Of a stretch of DNA of 64,000 bases, positions 47,201 through 57,396 are shown one piece after another. This stretch comes from Lysobacter sp. Root76. Lineage in GTDB: Bacteria; Pseudomonadota; Gammaproteobacteria; Xanthomonadales; Xanthomonadaceae. The stretch's first letter is position 1; every line of letters starts with the position of its first letter. The notes beneath the pieces are model-generated. The model did not search any database, was not told where the DNA came from, and was given only the letters and a program-made list of their open reading frames with translations. The stretch spans positions 184,170 to 248,169 of the forward strand of contig NZ_LMIK01000005.1 of the NCBI RefSeq assembly GCF_001428685.1, given 5' to 3'. Made by a program: the position numbers and the translations under genes.

Positions 47201-48136
47201 GACGCCGTGCAGGTCGAGCTGCGCCGCCAGCGGGGTTTCGCTGGGGGCGGCGTCGGGCGAAAGCAGCATGCCGATGTCGAGCGCATCGGCCTTGGCGCGT
47301 AACTGCCAGCGCGGATCGTCCTTGCCGCGCAGGGTCAGGCTCGCGCGCAGCGGGCCGGGCGCGTAGCCGGCCACGGCGACGTCCATGCGCGCCAGATCGC
47401 CCTTCGCGACCAGGCCCAGCCGCGGCGGCGTGCGCCCGGCGGACGCGGGCAGCACCGCGGTGGCGACCAGGTCGGTGCGGTAGTCGTCGCGCGGCGCGTA
47501 CTCGCCGTGCAGGGTGATATGCGCGCGGTCGCTGTCGACGTTGAGCTTCTCGACCTTGAGCTTGCCGGTTTGCGCATCCAGGCCGCCGCGCAGCTTGCGG
47601 ATGTCGATGATGTGCTCGCCGGCCTGGCTGATCTTCATGCGGTCCACGCGCACGTCGTCGGCCTGCAGCGACAGCGGCGGCGCGATGTCGGGCAGCACGT
47701 CGGGCCAGCTCGGGAACTTGAAGGGCTCCTTGCTCTTGGGCACGTCGAGGGTGGCATCCTCGACCTGCAGCGCGTCCAGGCGCAGCTTGCGGCCCAGCAG
47801 CGGGCGGATATCGGTGTCGAGGTAGACGCGCTCGGCGCGGAAGTCGATGCCTTCGTAGGCGAAGTGCACGCCGCGCAGGGTCAGCGGACCGGACGCGGGG
47901 CCGTCGGCGTCGCGCCAGGTGAAAGTCGCGTTCTCGGGCAGGCGCGCCTTGATCTGGTTCAGCAGCACATTGCGCCCGCCGACCGTGGCCAGCAGCCAGT
48001 ACAGGGCGAACGCGATCAGCAGGGTCAGCGCGCCGGCGACGAAACTGCTGCGCCAGGCCCAGCGGCGCGCGGTCGCGCGTCGGCGCTGGCGGCGCTCGGC
48101 GAGCAGTTCTGCGGCGGTCTTGGGCGTGTCGCTCAT
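44273..48136 (-). CDS. tamB: Translocation and assembly module subunit TamB
   Basis: 1287 residues. One N-terminal membrane anchor (SSFVAGALTLLIAFALYWLLATVGG, about residues 30-55) is followed by a very long repetitive beta-rich region and a C-terminal DUF490/TamB domain (VQTAG-like LTLALGDDVKLNGFGLDGSLEGQ, GGSMLASQLGAKIGL, SPRLYVGYGVSLLGTGQVLTL). TamB forms a periplasmic groove with TamA for outer-membrane protein assembly and lipid transport between membranes. It lies 42 bases downstream of tamA on the same strand, the usual order. Confidence 0.95.
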   Translation of the reverse strand: MSDTPKTAAELLAERRQRRRATARRWAWRSSFVAGALTLLIAFALYWLLATVGGRNVLLNQIKARLPENATFTWRDADGPASGPLTLRGVHFAYEGIDFRAERVYLDTDIRPLLGRKLRLDALQVEDATLDVPKSKEPFKFPSWPDVLPDIAPPLSLQADDVRVDRMKISQAGEHIIDIRKLRGGLDAQTGKLKVEKLNVDSDRAHITLHGEYAPRDDYRTDLVATAVLPASAGRTPPRLGLVAKGDLARMDVAVAGYAPGPLRASLTLRGKDDPRWQLRAKADALDIGMLLSPDAAPSETPLAAQLDLHGVGGAAELSGRFAQGDLRAEILPSKVRLEEQVLDVQPLALRIFDGTATLRGHADFTDAQNGRFKFAVNARGLRWGGSAPAPSAKTPLPPAAATTAAIVADADLGFAGTVQAWAAIGKARIERDKQVATVRFDGRGNDQCMTLNALQAQMPTGRLDGKGDVAWAPKLGWNFDAILAGFDPGYFAPDWKGAVNGKLVTRGDTRADGGLEIAVDASQLGGRLRDRPLQGRGRFLMHGAATGKSDDAYEGEVALSLGGSRIDAKGKLAQTMDVDAKFSPLQLNDLLPDTAGSLRGTLKLTGARDAPNVDADLSGSGLKYGDYRAETLLAKGKLPWRGRGGAIEVRASGLDVGLPMDTVALDARGAVESLQLQGNARGEIGTLELSGHADKRGAGWQGALASLQLAPSKGASWRLQQAAQFRWDGKNGALSNACLASSGGGSLCASADWPRRGLDVKGQGLPLTLAQPYLPERSDKRPWLLRGEIAVDGELHPVGNAWRGQATVTSAGGGMKFSERSRREPVRYSNLSLRATFDPRRIEADLGAVLNDDGRIDARIATGWDAYSPLDGEVAINTDELTWVELFSPDIVDPKGKLDGRISLSGTRDAPRLGGQARLSEFSTELPALAIALQNGDVRLDAQPDGSARIAGSVRSGEGTLNIDGTLGWQGDDTPLVLSLRGKNVLMSDTRDLRAIADPDLTVRYAARQPLQVTGTVTIPSARIDLERLDQGVSASPDVVVLDPADPEDTGSSPLDLDLTLALGDDVKLNGFGLDGSLEGQMRVRARPGREMTASGRLDVDGRYRAYGQKLQITRGHLAWSNGPVSDPILDIRAEREVGQVTAGVDISGRASAPQANVWSNPASSQSEALAYLALGRPLSSASGDESRQLNAASAALSAGGSMLASQLGAKIGLDDAGVMESRALGGSVLGVGKYLSPRLYVGYGVSLLGTGQVLTLKYLLRKGFDIEIESSTIENRASVNWRKEK

Positions 48137-48178
48137 ATCCGTGTGCGGTCTTGTCCTGGGGCGCAGGTGCGCGGCGCT

Positions 48179-50209
48179 TTAGAGATCGGCGCCGATGTTG
48201 AGGTAGAGCTGAAAACCGGAATCCGGATCGTTGAGGCCGCGCGCGATGTCCACGCGCAGCGGGCCGACCGGCGAGCGCCAGCGCACGCCGACGCCGACGC
48301 CGGTGTGCCAGTCGGGCGTGCCGTCGAAGGCGCTGCCGCTGTCGACGAACACCGCCGCGCCCCAGCTGTCGTTGAAATACTGCTCGAACTCGAGGCTGCC
48401 AGTGGCGACGTTCTTCGCGCCCAGCGCGTACTGCTTGCCGTCGTTGCCGGGAATGCGCGGGCCGACTTCGCGCCAGGCGTAGCCGCGGATGCTGCGGTCG
48501 CCGCCGGCGAAGAAGCGCAGGCTGGGCGGCATGTCGATCAGCGCGTCGGTAAAAGTGTGGCCGAGCTCGCCGCGCGCGATCAGGCGGCTGCGCTCGCCCA
48601 ACCCGCGGTACCAGCGCGCGCTGGCGTGGGCCTGGGCGAAGCTGGCGTCGGAGCCGGCGCCTTCGACGCCGCCGCGCAGCATGACGGTCGCGCCGAAGGC
48701 GTTGCGCGGGTAGATGCGGTCGTCGGCGTCGACGTATTCGGCGCGCAGCGAGGGATAGGTGAAGGTGGCGCTGCGGTAGTCGACCGGCGTGCTGGCGTCG
48801 TCGTCGTCGTCGATCGCATAGGCCCAGCGCTCGCGCAGCACATGAACGGAGGCGGTCGCGTTCCAGCGCCGGTTGATCTGGCCGCTGCGGCTGGCGACGA
48901 TCTCGACCCGGCGCGAGTCGATGTAGTCGGTCTGCTCGTCGGCGAGCTGGGCGCTGAAGGTGTACCAGCCGTCCAGCCAGGTGAACGCAGGAATCCGGTA
49001 CTGCAGGGTCGCGGTCTTGCGCTTCTCGGCCCAGTCGACCTGGGCCAGCGCCTTGTGGCCGCGGTCGTTGACGTAGCGGCGCTCCACGCCCATGCGCACG
49101 CCGGCGCCGCTGTCGGTGCCGAAGCTGACGCCGGCGGTGTAGATGCTGCGCTTGGCCGGAGTCAGGGTGACCTTGACCGGCACTTCGCCGCCGACCGCGT
49201 TTTCCGGCTGCGGCTGGATGTCGATGCTGGCGAAATAGTCCAGCCGCGCCAGCGATTCGCGAAAGCGGTCGAGCTTGCCCTGGTGGTAGTAGCTGCCCTG
49301 TTCCCAATACACCAGCTTGTCGAGCAGGCTGTCGCGGATGATCCGCTGGGGCGTCTGCTCGAAGCTGATCGGGCCCATGTCGTAGCGGTCGCCGCTGCTC
49401 CAGACCAGGTCGATGTCGGCGGCGCGCTCGGCGCGCGTGACCTCGACCCGGCGCGAGGTGAAGTCGGCGTCGAAGTAGCCGCGCTCGGCCAGGCGGCGGG
49501 TGATCTTGGTCTTGCTGGCTTCGTAGATCTCGTGGTCGAAGACGTTGCCGATCTGCGGCTGGAACGCGGCCAGGTCTTCCTTGAGATAGCGGTCCTCGCT
49601 GCCGGCGCCGAGGATGGCGACGTCGGAGCGGCGCACCCGCACCGGCTCGCCCTTGTCGACGGTGATGACCACCGAGACCTTGGCATTGGAACGCGGGGTG
49701 GCGGCGTTGGGGTCGTTGGGGTCGGACGACGCGAGCGCGGCTTCCTGGGCGGCGGCATCGGCGCGTTCGGCACGGGCGATGGCCTCGCTGGGCGCGTCGG
49801 CGCTGGTCGGGTCCACGCGGTTCGGCGCTGCGCGGTCCGCCGCTGCCGAGTTCGCGTCGGCGCCGGCGTTGGCGTCCTGGGCCGGCGCCGCGGCAGCGTC
49901 GGCCGCCGCATTGCGCGTGCCGTTGCCGCCGCTGCGGGTGTCTTCGACCTTGATCGTCGGCGAGTAGTAGCCGAACGGTTCCAGCGCCTCGCGCGTCTCC
50001 TTCTCGGCCTCGCGCAGCAGATAGCCCAGACGCCGGCCCGACACTTCCTTGCCGATCGCGTCGACCAGCGACAGCGAGGTGCGGACGTTGAGGGTCATGG
50101 TCTCGTCCAGACCGCGGACCTCGACCGCGGTGACGGTCGCCGCCTGCGCCACGCCGCAGGCGCTCAGGGCCAGGGCAGCAGCGAGGATGAGGCGGGGGAA
50201 ATGGGGCAT
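48179..50209 (-). CDS. tamA: Autotransporter assembly complex protein TamA (BamA family)
   Basis: 676 residues; start taken at ATG 50209 (MPHFPRLILAAALALSACG), with signal peptide ending near AQA. POTRA domains follow: VTAVEVRGLDETMTLNVRTSL (first), then an unusual Ala/Asp-rich stretch of about 85 residues (about 95-180), then VRVRRSDVAILGAGSEDRYLK and later POTRA-like repeats, and a C-terminal Omp85 barrel (PLRVDIARGLND, FQLYLNIGADL, ending in leucine rather than phenylalanine). With TamB it works in outer-membrane biogenesis. The linker insertion is not typical of E. coli TamA. Confidence 0.92.
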   Translation of the reverse strand: MPHFPRLILAAALALSACGVAQAATVTAVEVRGLDETMTLNVRTSLSLVDAIGKEVSGRRLGYLLREAEKETREALEPFGYYSPTIKVEDTRSGGNGTRNAAADAAAAPAQDANAGADANSAAADRAAPNRVDPTSADAPSEAIARAERADAAAQEAALASSDPNDPNAATPRSNAKVSVVITVDKGEPVRVRRSDVAILGAGSEDRYLKEDLAAFQPQIGNVFDHEIYEASKTKITRRLAERGYFDADFTSRRVEVTRAERAADIDLVWSSGDRYDMGPISFEQTPQRIIRDSLLDKLVYWEQGSYYHQGKLDRFRESLARLDYFASIDIQPQPENAVGGEVPVKVTLTPAKRSIYTAGVSFGTDSGAGVRMGVERRYVNDRGHKALAQVDWAEKRKTATLQYRIPAFTWLDGWYTFSAQLADEQTDYIDSRRVEIVASRSGQINRRWNATASVHVLRERWAYAIDDDDDASTPVDYRSATFTYPSLRAEYVDADDRIYPRNAFGATVMLRGGVEGAGSDASFAQAHASARWYRGLGERSRLIARGELGHTFTDALIDMPPSLRFFAGGDRSIRGYAWREVGPRIPGNDGKQYALGAKNVATGSLEFEQYFNDSWGAAVFVDSGSAFDGTPDWHTGVGVGVRWRSPVGPLRVDIARGLNDPDSGFQLYLNIGADL

Positions 50210-50582
50210 GCGGGGGAGGATAACCAACGAAGGCGGCCATTGCTTGCGCGCATGTGGCGATCGAGCACCGTGTTAAGCGCACGTGATGCAATGTGCACGC
50301 CGATGGTGATTTTCTGTGCCGCTCGATGTGCCTTTGCTTTCCCTTCTTGCAACAGGGCAAAGGGATTCGCTACTCGGCGTCGTAGCGACAGCAAGCCCTC
50401 GCGCGCGTTACGCGCCCGCCGCCCCATTCTCGAAAGGGAGCAGGGGGCTGGCTTCGCCTTTGCAAGGGTAGCTACGGAGCGTTTGCGACCGGTTTCCCCC
50501 TTTGCGAAAGGGGCCGAGCAGCGCCTGCGGCCAGCTTCCCCCCTTTCGCGAAAAGGGGGGCGCTTTTCAGCGTCGTCGCCTG
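50210..50582. other. Intergenic region with two short GC-clamped hairpins
   Basis: 373 bases between tamA and glyS. It contains CCCCCTTTGCGAAAGGGG-like and CCCCCTTTCGCGAAAAGGGG-like palindromes (around 50495-50515 and 50538-50560), embedded in degenerate repeats of a phrase containing AAAGG and GGCTGGCTTCGC. They look like members of an intergenic repeat family. The last one may terminate glyS transcripts but has no T-run on that strand. No gene is visible. Confidence 0.55.
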
Positions 50583-52762
50583 TCAGATCGACAAATGCTC
50601 GATCGCCGCGACGCTGCCCAACCTGTCCGACAAGCGCTTGAGCAGGGCCAGGCGGTTGTTGCGCACGGCCGCGTCGTCGACGTTGACCATCACGCCGTCG
50701 AAGAACGCGTCTACCTGCGGCCGCAAGCCGGCTAGAACTGCCAAAGCACGAACATATTTCTTTGACTTGAGGTCATCTTCGGTTTGAGCGATAGCTTTTT
50801 CAAGCGCATCGTATAGCTCTCGCTCTGCACCCTCACTCAAAAGCGAAACGTTTATGTCCTCGTAAACACCTTCGTCAGCCTTCCGAAGGATATTGCGGCA
50901 ACGTTTGTTGGCAGCAGCCAAAGCTTCTGCTTCCGGAAGCTTCGCAAATTCTCCAATAGCTTCGAGCCGATGGTTGAAGTCAAGGAGTGAGTCTGGTTGT
51001 ACCTCTTCGACAGCGGTGAAGTACTGCGGAGGGATAGATTTCTCTGCGTAGTAACTACGTAAGCGGTCAATGATGAAGTCTCGAAGCTCACCTATAGCGG
51101 CTGAGGAGTAGGATTGAATACTGCTTTGAGAATCAGAGATGACGGCGCCTTTTTCGCGCGCTTCGGTTACTGCATCCTGCTTCTTCTGCGCAGCGACTCT
51201 AGCCATGTCGAATTTGGCTTGATCATATGCGCGATCCAAAAGAGGCCAAAGTTGGAGATCAAGATATGACTCGATCATCGTACGGGCCAAGCCGAGCGCA
51301 TTGCGACGTAACGCGAAAGGATCTTTGTTTCCAGTGGGCTTCAGTCCCGCAGCGAACCCGCTTGCAAGCGTATCTAGTCTTTCCGCAATCGCTAGTACGC
51401 GACCCAGATCGCTATGAGCGATCGCGTCGCCGGCGTAGCGCGGCATGTAGGCTTCGTCGAGCGCGGCGGCCAGTTCCAGCGGCTGGTTCTCGACCGCGGC
51501 GTAATAGCGGCCGGCGATGCCCTGCAATTCCGGGAATTCGTTGACCAGGCGCGATTGCAGATCGGCCTTGGACAGTTCCGCCGCGCGCCGCGCGAGTTGC
51601 GGGTCGACGCCCGCGGCCTGGGCCACGGTCTCGGCCAGCGCGGCCACGCGCGCGACCTTGTCGGCGATCGTGCCCAGCTTGTCCTGGTACTTGACCGTCT
51701 TCAGGCCCTCGTTCATCGAGGCCAGACCCTGCTTCATGTCCTCGACGAAGAAGAACTTGGCGTCGGCGAAGCGCGGGCGGATCACCCGCTCGTAGCCCTT
51801 GCGCACTTCCGACTCGTCGCGGCTTTCGATGTTGGCGATGCCGATGAAGCGCTCGCTGAGCTTGCCGCTGGCGTCCAGCACCGGGAAGAACTTCTGGTTC
51901 GCTTCCATGGTCGCGATCAGCGCTTCCTGCGGAACGGCCAGGAACGCGGCCTCGAAGCTGCAGGCGATCGCCTTGGGCCATTCGGTCAGGCCGTTGACCT
52001 CTTCCAGGATGCCGGCGTCGATGCGCGCGCTGCCGCCGTCCGCACTGGCGGCGGCGGTGACTTCCTGGACGATGCGCTCGCGGCGCTCGTCCGGATCGAC
52101 CAGCACTTTGGCGCCACGCAGGAATTCCACGTAATCGTCCGGCGTGCTGAACCACACCGACTTGTCGTGCATGAAACGGTGGCCGCGGCTCATGCGGTCG
52201 CTGCGCACGCCGAGGATCTCGGCGTCGACCACGTCCTTGCCCAGCAGCACCACCAGCCAATGCACCGGCCGGGCGAAACCGTAGTCGTGGTCGCCCCAGC
52301 GCATCGGCTTGGGAATCGGCATGGCGGCGAGCGCGTCGCGGATCACGTCCTGCAGCAGCTCTCGGGTCTGCGCGCCGGGCTTGACCGCGCGGTGGACGAA
52401 GCGTTCGCCCTTGGCGTCGCTGGTCTTCTCCAGCTGCGTCCAGTCGATGCCGGCCTTGGCGGCGAAGCCCTGCAGGGCCTTGGTCGGCTGGCCGTCGGCG
52501 TCGAGCGCGATGTTGAGGTAGGGGCCGAGCACTTCGGACTTCTGCTCCGGCTGCTCGGTGGCGACGCCCTTGAGCAGCACGGCCAGGCGGCGCGGCGTGT
52601 ACAGCGGCTTGGCGCCGTCGCGGTCGTAGGCGATGCCGCGCTTGGCCAGGCCGTCGATCACGCCGTCGAAGAAGGCCTGGGCCAGGCCGGGCAGGGCCTT
52701 GACCGGCAGTTCTTCGGTGCCCAGTTCGATCAGCAGCGGCTGCATGTGGGTCTGCTGGGACA

Positions 52763-52763
<1 letters not shown>
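50583..52763 (-). CDS. glyS: Glycyl-tRNA synthetase beta subunit
   Basis: 726 residues, beginning [20 protein letters not shown], the conserved opening of GlyS; ATG 52763 overlaps the glyQ stop by one base (TGATG). Motifs include [40 protein letters not shown] and [12 protein letters not shown] near the anticodon-binding domain. With GlyQ it forms the alpha2beta2 enzyme. Notable: the DNA from about 50730 to 51420 is far lower in GC than either side (for example 28 G+C of 60 at 50941-51000, against 49 of 60 at 51601-51660), covering roughly residues 448-678, yet the reading frame and family motifs are intact. Confidence 0.97.
50730..51420. other. Low-GC block inside glyS
   Basis: About 690 bases whose base composition and codon choice differ sharply from the rest of glyS and from every neighbour: many codons ending in A or T appear on the coding strand. 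The borders are abrupt, near the ends of the helical and anticodon-binding region. The protein remains colinear with GlyS, so a homologous gene segment from a lower-GC donor, inserted by recombination, is the favoured explanation. Confidence 0.85.
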
Positions 52764-53701
<938 letters not shown>

Positions 53702-53780
53702 GTTCAAAGAGTGCCGTGAACGGGGCGCGCTAGTATAGCGGCCGCCCCCACGGTGTCTGAGCAGGCAGGAGCTGTACCCG

Positions 53781-55598
53781 GTGGAATATCGGCAAGGTCC
53801 CGCATCCACGGCCGCATCCGGTCGCGGCGCGCCGCGTCTGCCGCCGGGCCGCCTGACCCTGGATCACGTGGCCGCGGCCCTGGCCGAGGACGGCCTGATC
53901 GGTCCCGAGGACGTCAAGCGCGTGCAGCTGCCCACCGGCGCCCGCCATTCCAGCGACGTCCACCCGCTGGTGCTGATCGCCAACCTCAAGTTCGCCTCCG
54001 GCCAGACCCCGGGCACCGATCTGGGCCTGGAGCGGCTGAGCGAGTGGCTGGCCCAGGTCAGCGGCCTGCGCTACCTGCGCATCGACCCGACCCGCGTCGA
54101 CGTGCCCGCGGCGACCGCGGTGGTCTCGCACGCCTACGCGCGCCGGCACCGCATCCTGCCGCTGGCGGTGAACGCCGAGCGCGTGCTGATCGCGACCAGC
54201 GAACCCAACGACCTGGACTGGCTGCCCGACGTGCGCCACCTGACCCGGCGCGAGATCGAGCTGGCGGTGGTCAATCCGCTCGACCTGCACCGTTACACCA
54301 TGGAGTTCTTCGGCGTGACGCGCTCGGTGCGCGGCGCCCGCGACGGCAATCGCGAGCAGGGCACCGGCATGCCCAGCTTCGAACAGCTGGTCGAACTGGG
54401 CCGGGTCGGCGAAGTCGGCGCCGACGACCATCACATCGTCCATATCGTCGACTGGCTGCTGCAGTACGCCAACGAGCAACGCGCGTCCGACATCCACCTG
54501 GAGCCGCGCCGCGACATCGGCCGGGTGCGGTTCCGCATCGACGGCGTGATGCACAAGGTGTTCGAGATGCCGCCGCCGGTGATGAACGCGGTGGTCAGCC
54601 GGATCAAGGTGCTGGGCCGCATGGACCTGGCCGAACGCCGGCGCCCGCAGGACGGCCGCATCAAGACCCGCTCGCCGGGCGGGCGCGAAGTCGAGATGCG
54701 TCTGTCGACCATGCCGACGGCGTTCGGCGAGAAGTGCGTGGCGCGGCTGTTCGATCCGGACACGGCGCTGAAGACGATCGACCAGCTCGGCTTCAGCGCG
54801 CAGGAGTCGGCGGGCTGGAACGACCTGGTGCAGCGTCCGCACGGGATCGTGCTGGTGACCGGCCCGACCGGGTCGGGCAAGACCACCACGCTGTATTCCA
54901 CGCTCAAGCAGCTGGCGACGCCGGACGTGAACGTCTGCAGCGTCGAGGACCCGATCGAAATGATCGCGCCCGAGTTCAACCAGATGCAGGTGCAGCCCTC
55001 GATCGACTTGGATTTCGCCAGCGGCGTGCGCACCCTGCTGCGCCAGGACCCCGACATCATCATGATCGGCGAGATCCGCGACCTGGAAACCGCGCAGATG
55101 GCGGTGCAGGCCGCGCTGACCGGCCATCTGGTGCTGTCGACCCTGCACACCAACGACGCCGCTTCGGCGATCACGCGCCTGCTCGACCTGGGCGTGCCGC
55201 ATTACCTGGTCGCGTCCACGCTCAACGGCGTGCTCGCGCAGCGCCTGGTGCGGACCCTGTGCCCGCACTGCAAGCGGCCCAGCCCCTTGGGCGAGGCCGA
55301 ATGGCAGGCCCTGCTCGGCGTCGGCCAGACCCCGCCCTCGGGCGCCGGCGCCCACGCCCCGGTCGGCTGCCTGGAATGCCGCCGCACCGGCTACCTGGGC
55401 CGGGTCGGCCTGTACGAGCTGCTGCCGATCACCCCGGGCCTGCGGCGGCTGATCCGGCCGGATCTGGACCTGGCTGCGTTCAACCGCGCCGCCACGGCCG
55501 AGGGCGTGCGTTCGCTGCGGGTGGCCGCGGCCGAAAAGGTGGCGCTGGGATTGACTACAATCCCCGAAGTCGTATCGGTATTGCCCCCGCAGGAATGA
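53781..55598 (+). CDS. GspE/PulE-family secretion or pilus assembly ATPase
   Basis: 605 residues beginning at GTG 53781 with AGGAG upstream. An N-terminal GspE-II domain ([15 protein letters not shown] to [14 protein letters not shown]) precedes the ATPase core: Walker [11 protein letters not shown] (361-370), Asp box [15 protein letters not shown], Walker [16 protein letters not shown] and the zinc-binding tetracysteine loop CPHC...CLEC. Such ATPases power type II secretion or type IV pili. No other gsp or pil gene is in this window, so it is an orphan copy, translationally coupled (ATGA) to a glutamine amidotransferase gene instead. Confidence 0.93.
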   Translation: MEYRQGPASTAASGRGAPRLPPGRLTLDHVAAALAEDGLIGPEDVKRVQLPTGARHSSDVHPLVLIANLKFASGQTPGTDLGLERLSEWLAQVSGLRYLRIDPTRVDVPAATAVVSHAYARRHRILPLAVNAERVLIATSEPNDLDWLPDVRHLTRREIELAVVNPLDLHRYTMEFFGVTRSVRGARDGNREQGTGMPSFEQLVELGRVGEVGADDHHIVHIVDWLLQYANEQRASDIHLEPRRDIGRVRFRIDGVMHKVFEMPPPVMNAVVSRIKVLGRMDLAERRRPQDGRIKTRSPGGREVEMRLSTMPTAFGEKCVARLFDPDTALKTIDQLGFSAQESAGWNDLVQRPHGIVLVTGPTGSGKTTTLYSTLKQLATPDVNVCSVEDPIEMIAPEFNQMQVQPSIDLDFASGVRTLLRQDPDIIMIGEIRDLETAQMAVQAALTGHLVLSTLHTNDAASAITRLLDLGVPHYLVASTLNGVLAQRLVRTLCPHCKRPSPLGEAEWQALLGVGQTPPSGAGAHAPVGCLECRRTGYLGRVGLYELLPITPGLRRLIRPDLDLAAFNRAATAEGVRSLRVAAAEKVALGLTTIPEVVSVLPPQE

Positions 55599-56326
55599 AC
55601 AGCGCCCCTTTCTTGATCCTCGAGACCGGCCAACCGGTCGCCACGATGCGCCGCCACCGCGGCTTTCCGCATTGGATCCGCGTCGCCGCGGGCCTGGAGC
55701 GCGACGAGGCGGTGACCGTCAACGTCGAGGCCGGCGAGCCGCTGCCGAGCACGCGCGAAGGTTTCGCCGGCACCATCGTCACCGGTTCCGGCGCCATGGT
55801 CACCGACCGCGCCGACTGGAGCGAACGCAGCGCGGCCTGGCTGCGCGACGCCGCCCACGCCGGCATGCCGCTGTTCGGCATCTGCTACGGTCACCAGCTG
55901 CTCGCGCACGCGCTGGGCGGCGAGGTCGGCGATCATCCGCAGGGCCGCGAGATGGGCACCATCGGCCTGGAGCTGCATCCGCAGGCCGGCGACGATCCTC
56001 TGTTCGGAGGCCTGCCGGAGCGCTTCGAAGCCCAGGCCACGCACCTGCAGACCGTGCTGCGCGCACCCGACGGTGCGACCGTGCTGGCGCGCTCGCCGCA
56101 CGACGCCTGCCACGCGTTCCGCTGGGGCGATCGCGCCTGGGGCGTGCAGTTCCACCCCGAATTCAGCGCCACCCACATGCGTGGCTACGTGCAGGCGCGC
56201 AAGGTCGCGCTGCAGCGCGAGGGCCACTGCCCGAAGACGATCGCCGGCAACATCGCCGCCACGCCGCACGCGCGGCGCGTGCTGCGCCGGTTCGTCCACC
56301 ACGCGCGCGGCCTGCACGGACGCTGA
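55595..56326 (+). CDS. Class I glutamine amidotransferase
   Basis: 243 residues; ATG 55595 overlaps the GspE stop (ATGA). Catalytic Cys97 lies in GICYGHQ, and the His/Glu pair in GVQFHPEFS. The layout matches the YLR126C/GuaA-like standalone GATase family (COG0518) annotated as glutamine amidotransferase or GMP synthase-like; a few relatives hydrolyse gamma-glutamyl compounds. Substrate unknown. Cytosolic. Confidence 0.9.
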   Translation: MNSAPFLILETGQPVATMRRHRGFPHWIRVAAGLERDEAVTVNVEAGEPLPSTREGFAGTIVTGSGAMVTDRADWSERSAAWLRDAAHAGMPLFGICYGHQLLAHALGGEVGDHPQGREMGTIGLELHPQAGDDPLFGGLPERFEAQATHLQTVLRAPDGATVLARSPHDACHAFRWGDRAWGVQFHPEFSATHMRGYVQARKVALQREGHCPKTIAGNIAATPHARRVLRRFVHHARGLHGR

Positions 56327-56399
56327 GGCGGCGACGGAAGGACCGCGGTTTGGTACGCATGCGCTCACTACAGGCCACAGGGCCGGGGAACAGATCGGA

Positions 56400-57326
56400 A
56401 TGATCCAGATTCGCAAGGTGCCGCTCAGCCAGGGCGTTCAATGGCTGGTGCAGGCGGTCAATATCGGCGCGCGCAATCCGCGCGCCGTGTTCGGCGCGGC
56501 GCTGCTGTTCATCGCCACGCTGTACACGCTCACCTTGCTGTTCGTGCTGCCGTTCGCCGCGAGCATGCGCGAAGGCGCCGCGGCGTCGCCGGACCCCACG
56601 CGGGTGCTGACCGCGATGGCGCCGTTGTTCCTGATGCTGGTGTTCGTGCTGCCGATCCTGCTCGGCGGCCTGATGCACGTGATCCGCGAGGCCGAGGCCG
56701 GCCGTCCGGTGCGCGCGCGCGACCTGTTCGCGCCGTTCCGCCTGCGCAAGGCCGGCTCGCTGGCCTTGCTGGGCGTGATCCAGATCGTCCTGGCCGCGTT
56801 GAGCATCCTGTTGGTGGTGCTGCTGGCCGGCGACGACTACTGGACCGACTACATGACCGCGATGCGCACGGTGATGACCGGCGGCACCCCGGTGATGCCG
56901 CAGCCGAACCATCCGGGCCTGATGATGGCGGTGCAGCTGGTCTTCAACTACTTCACCTACACCCTGCTCCTGCTTTGCATTCCCTTGATCCTGTTCTCCC
57001 GCGCCGGCCTGGTCGACGCGGTCAAGGCCAGCCTGCGCGCTTCGGTGTCCAACGTCGGCGCCAATCTGCTGGCCGGCGGCCTGTTCATGGCGAGCATGCT
57101 GCTGGCCGCGCTGATCGTCGGCGTGCTCGGGCTGCTGGCGGCCCTGATCGGCAGCGTGGTTCACCCGCTGCTGGGCGCCCTGTTGTCGCTGGTGCTGTAT
57201 GCGGCCTTCGGTGCCGCGGTGCTGGTGGTATTGGTCGGCGGCAGCTACCTGGCCTGGCGCGACACCTTCGGCGACGAAGACGCGCCGGTGCCGCCGCCGG
57301 CCGGGAACGGCCACATCGAGGCCTGA
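56400..57326 (+). CDS. BPSS1780-like multi-pass membrane protein
   Basis: 308 residues from ATG 56400. The N-terminal MIQIRKVPLSQGVQWLVQAV and six hydrophobic spans (for example AVFGAALLFIATLYTLTLLF, PLFLMLVFVLPILLGG, LLAALIVGVLGLLAALIGS) are the pattern of the BPSS1780/DUF2189-like family, whose role is unknown. It ends in an acidic, Pro-rich tail. A hairpin follows (57340-57361). Confidence 0.8.
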   Translation: MIQIRKVPLSQGVQWLVQAVNIGARNPRAVFGAALLFIATLYTLTLLFVLPFAASMREGAAASPDPTRVLTAMAPLFLMLVFVLPILLGGLMHVIREAEAGRPVRARDLFAPFRLRKAGSLALLGVIQIVLAALSILLVVLLAGDDYWTDYMTAMRTVMTGGTPVMPQPNHPGLMMAVQLVFNYFTYTLLLLCIPLILFSRAGLVDAVKASLRASVSNVGANLLAGGLFMASMLLAALIVGVLGLLAALIGSVVHPLLGALLSLVLYAAFGAAVLVVLVGGSYLAWRDTFGDEDAPVPPPAGNGHIEA

Positions 57327-57339
57327 GTTCCGGACGTTC

Positions 57340-57361
57340 CGGCCCGGCGATGGCCGGGCCG
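57340..57361. terminator. Hairpin between convergent genes
   Basis: Perfect 9-bp stem (57340-57348 with 57353-57361) and a GATG loop, in the 70-base gap between the BPSS1780-like gene and the MFS gene. No T-run; possibly bidirectional. Confidence 0.45.
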
Positions 57362-57396
57362 CGTGGCGTTCGCGCGGCGAGGGCCGAGACCTCCGA

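Noticed and set aside
47507-50641. A 1044-codon plus-strand frame antisense to tamA and tamB
   Set aside because: tamA and tamB have signal peptide, domains and correct order; the antisense frame has none.
50730-51420. Possibility that the low-GC block is an inserted separate gene or intein
   Set aside because: The glyS frame passes through it without interruption and the translated text keeps GlyS motifs, so it is a replaced or diverged segment, not an insertion.
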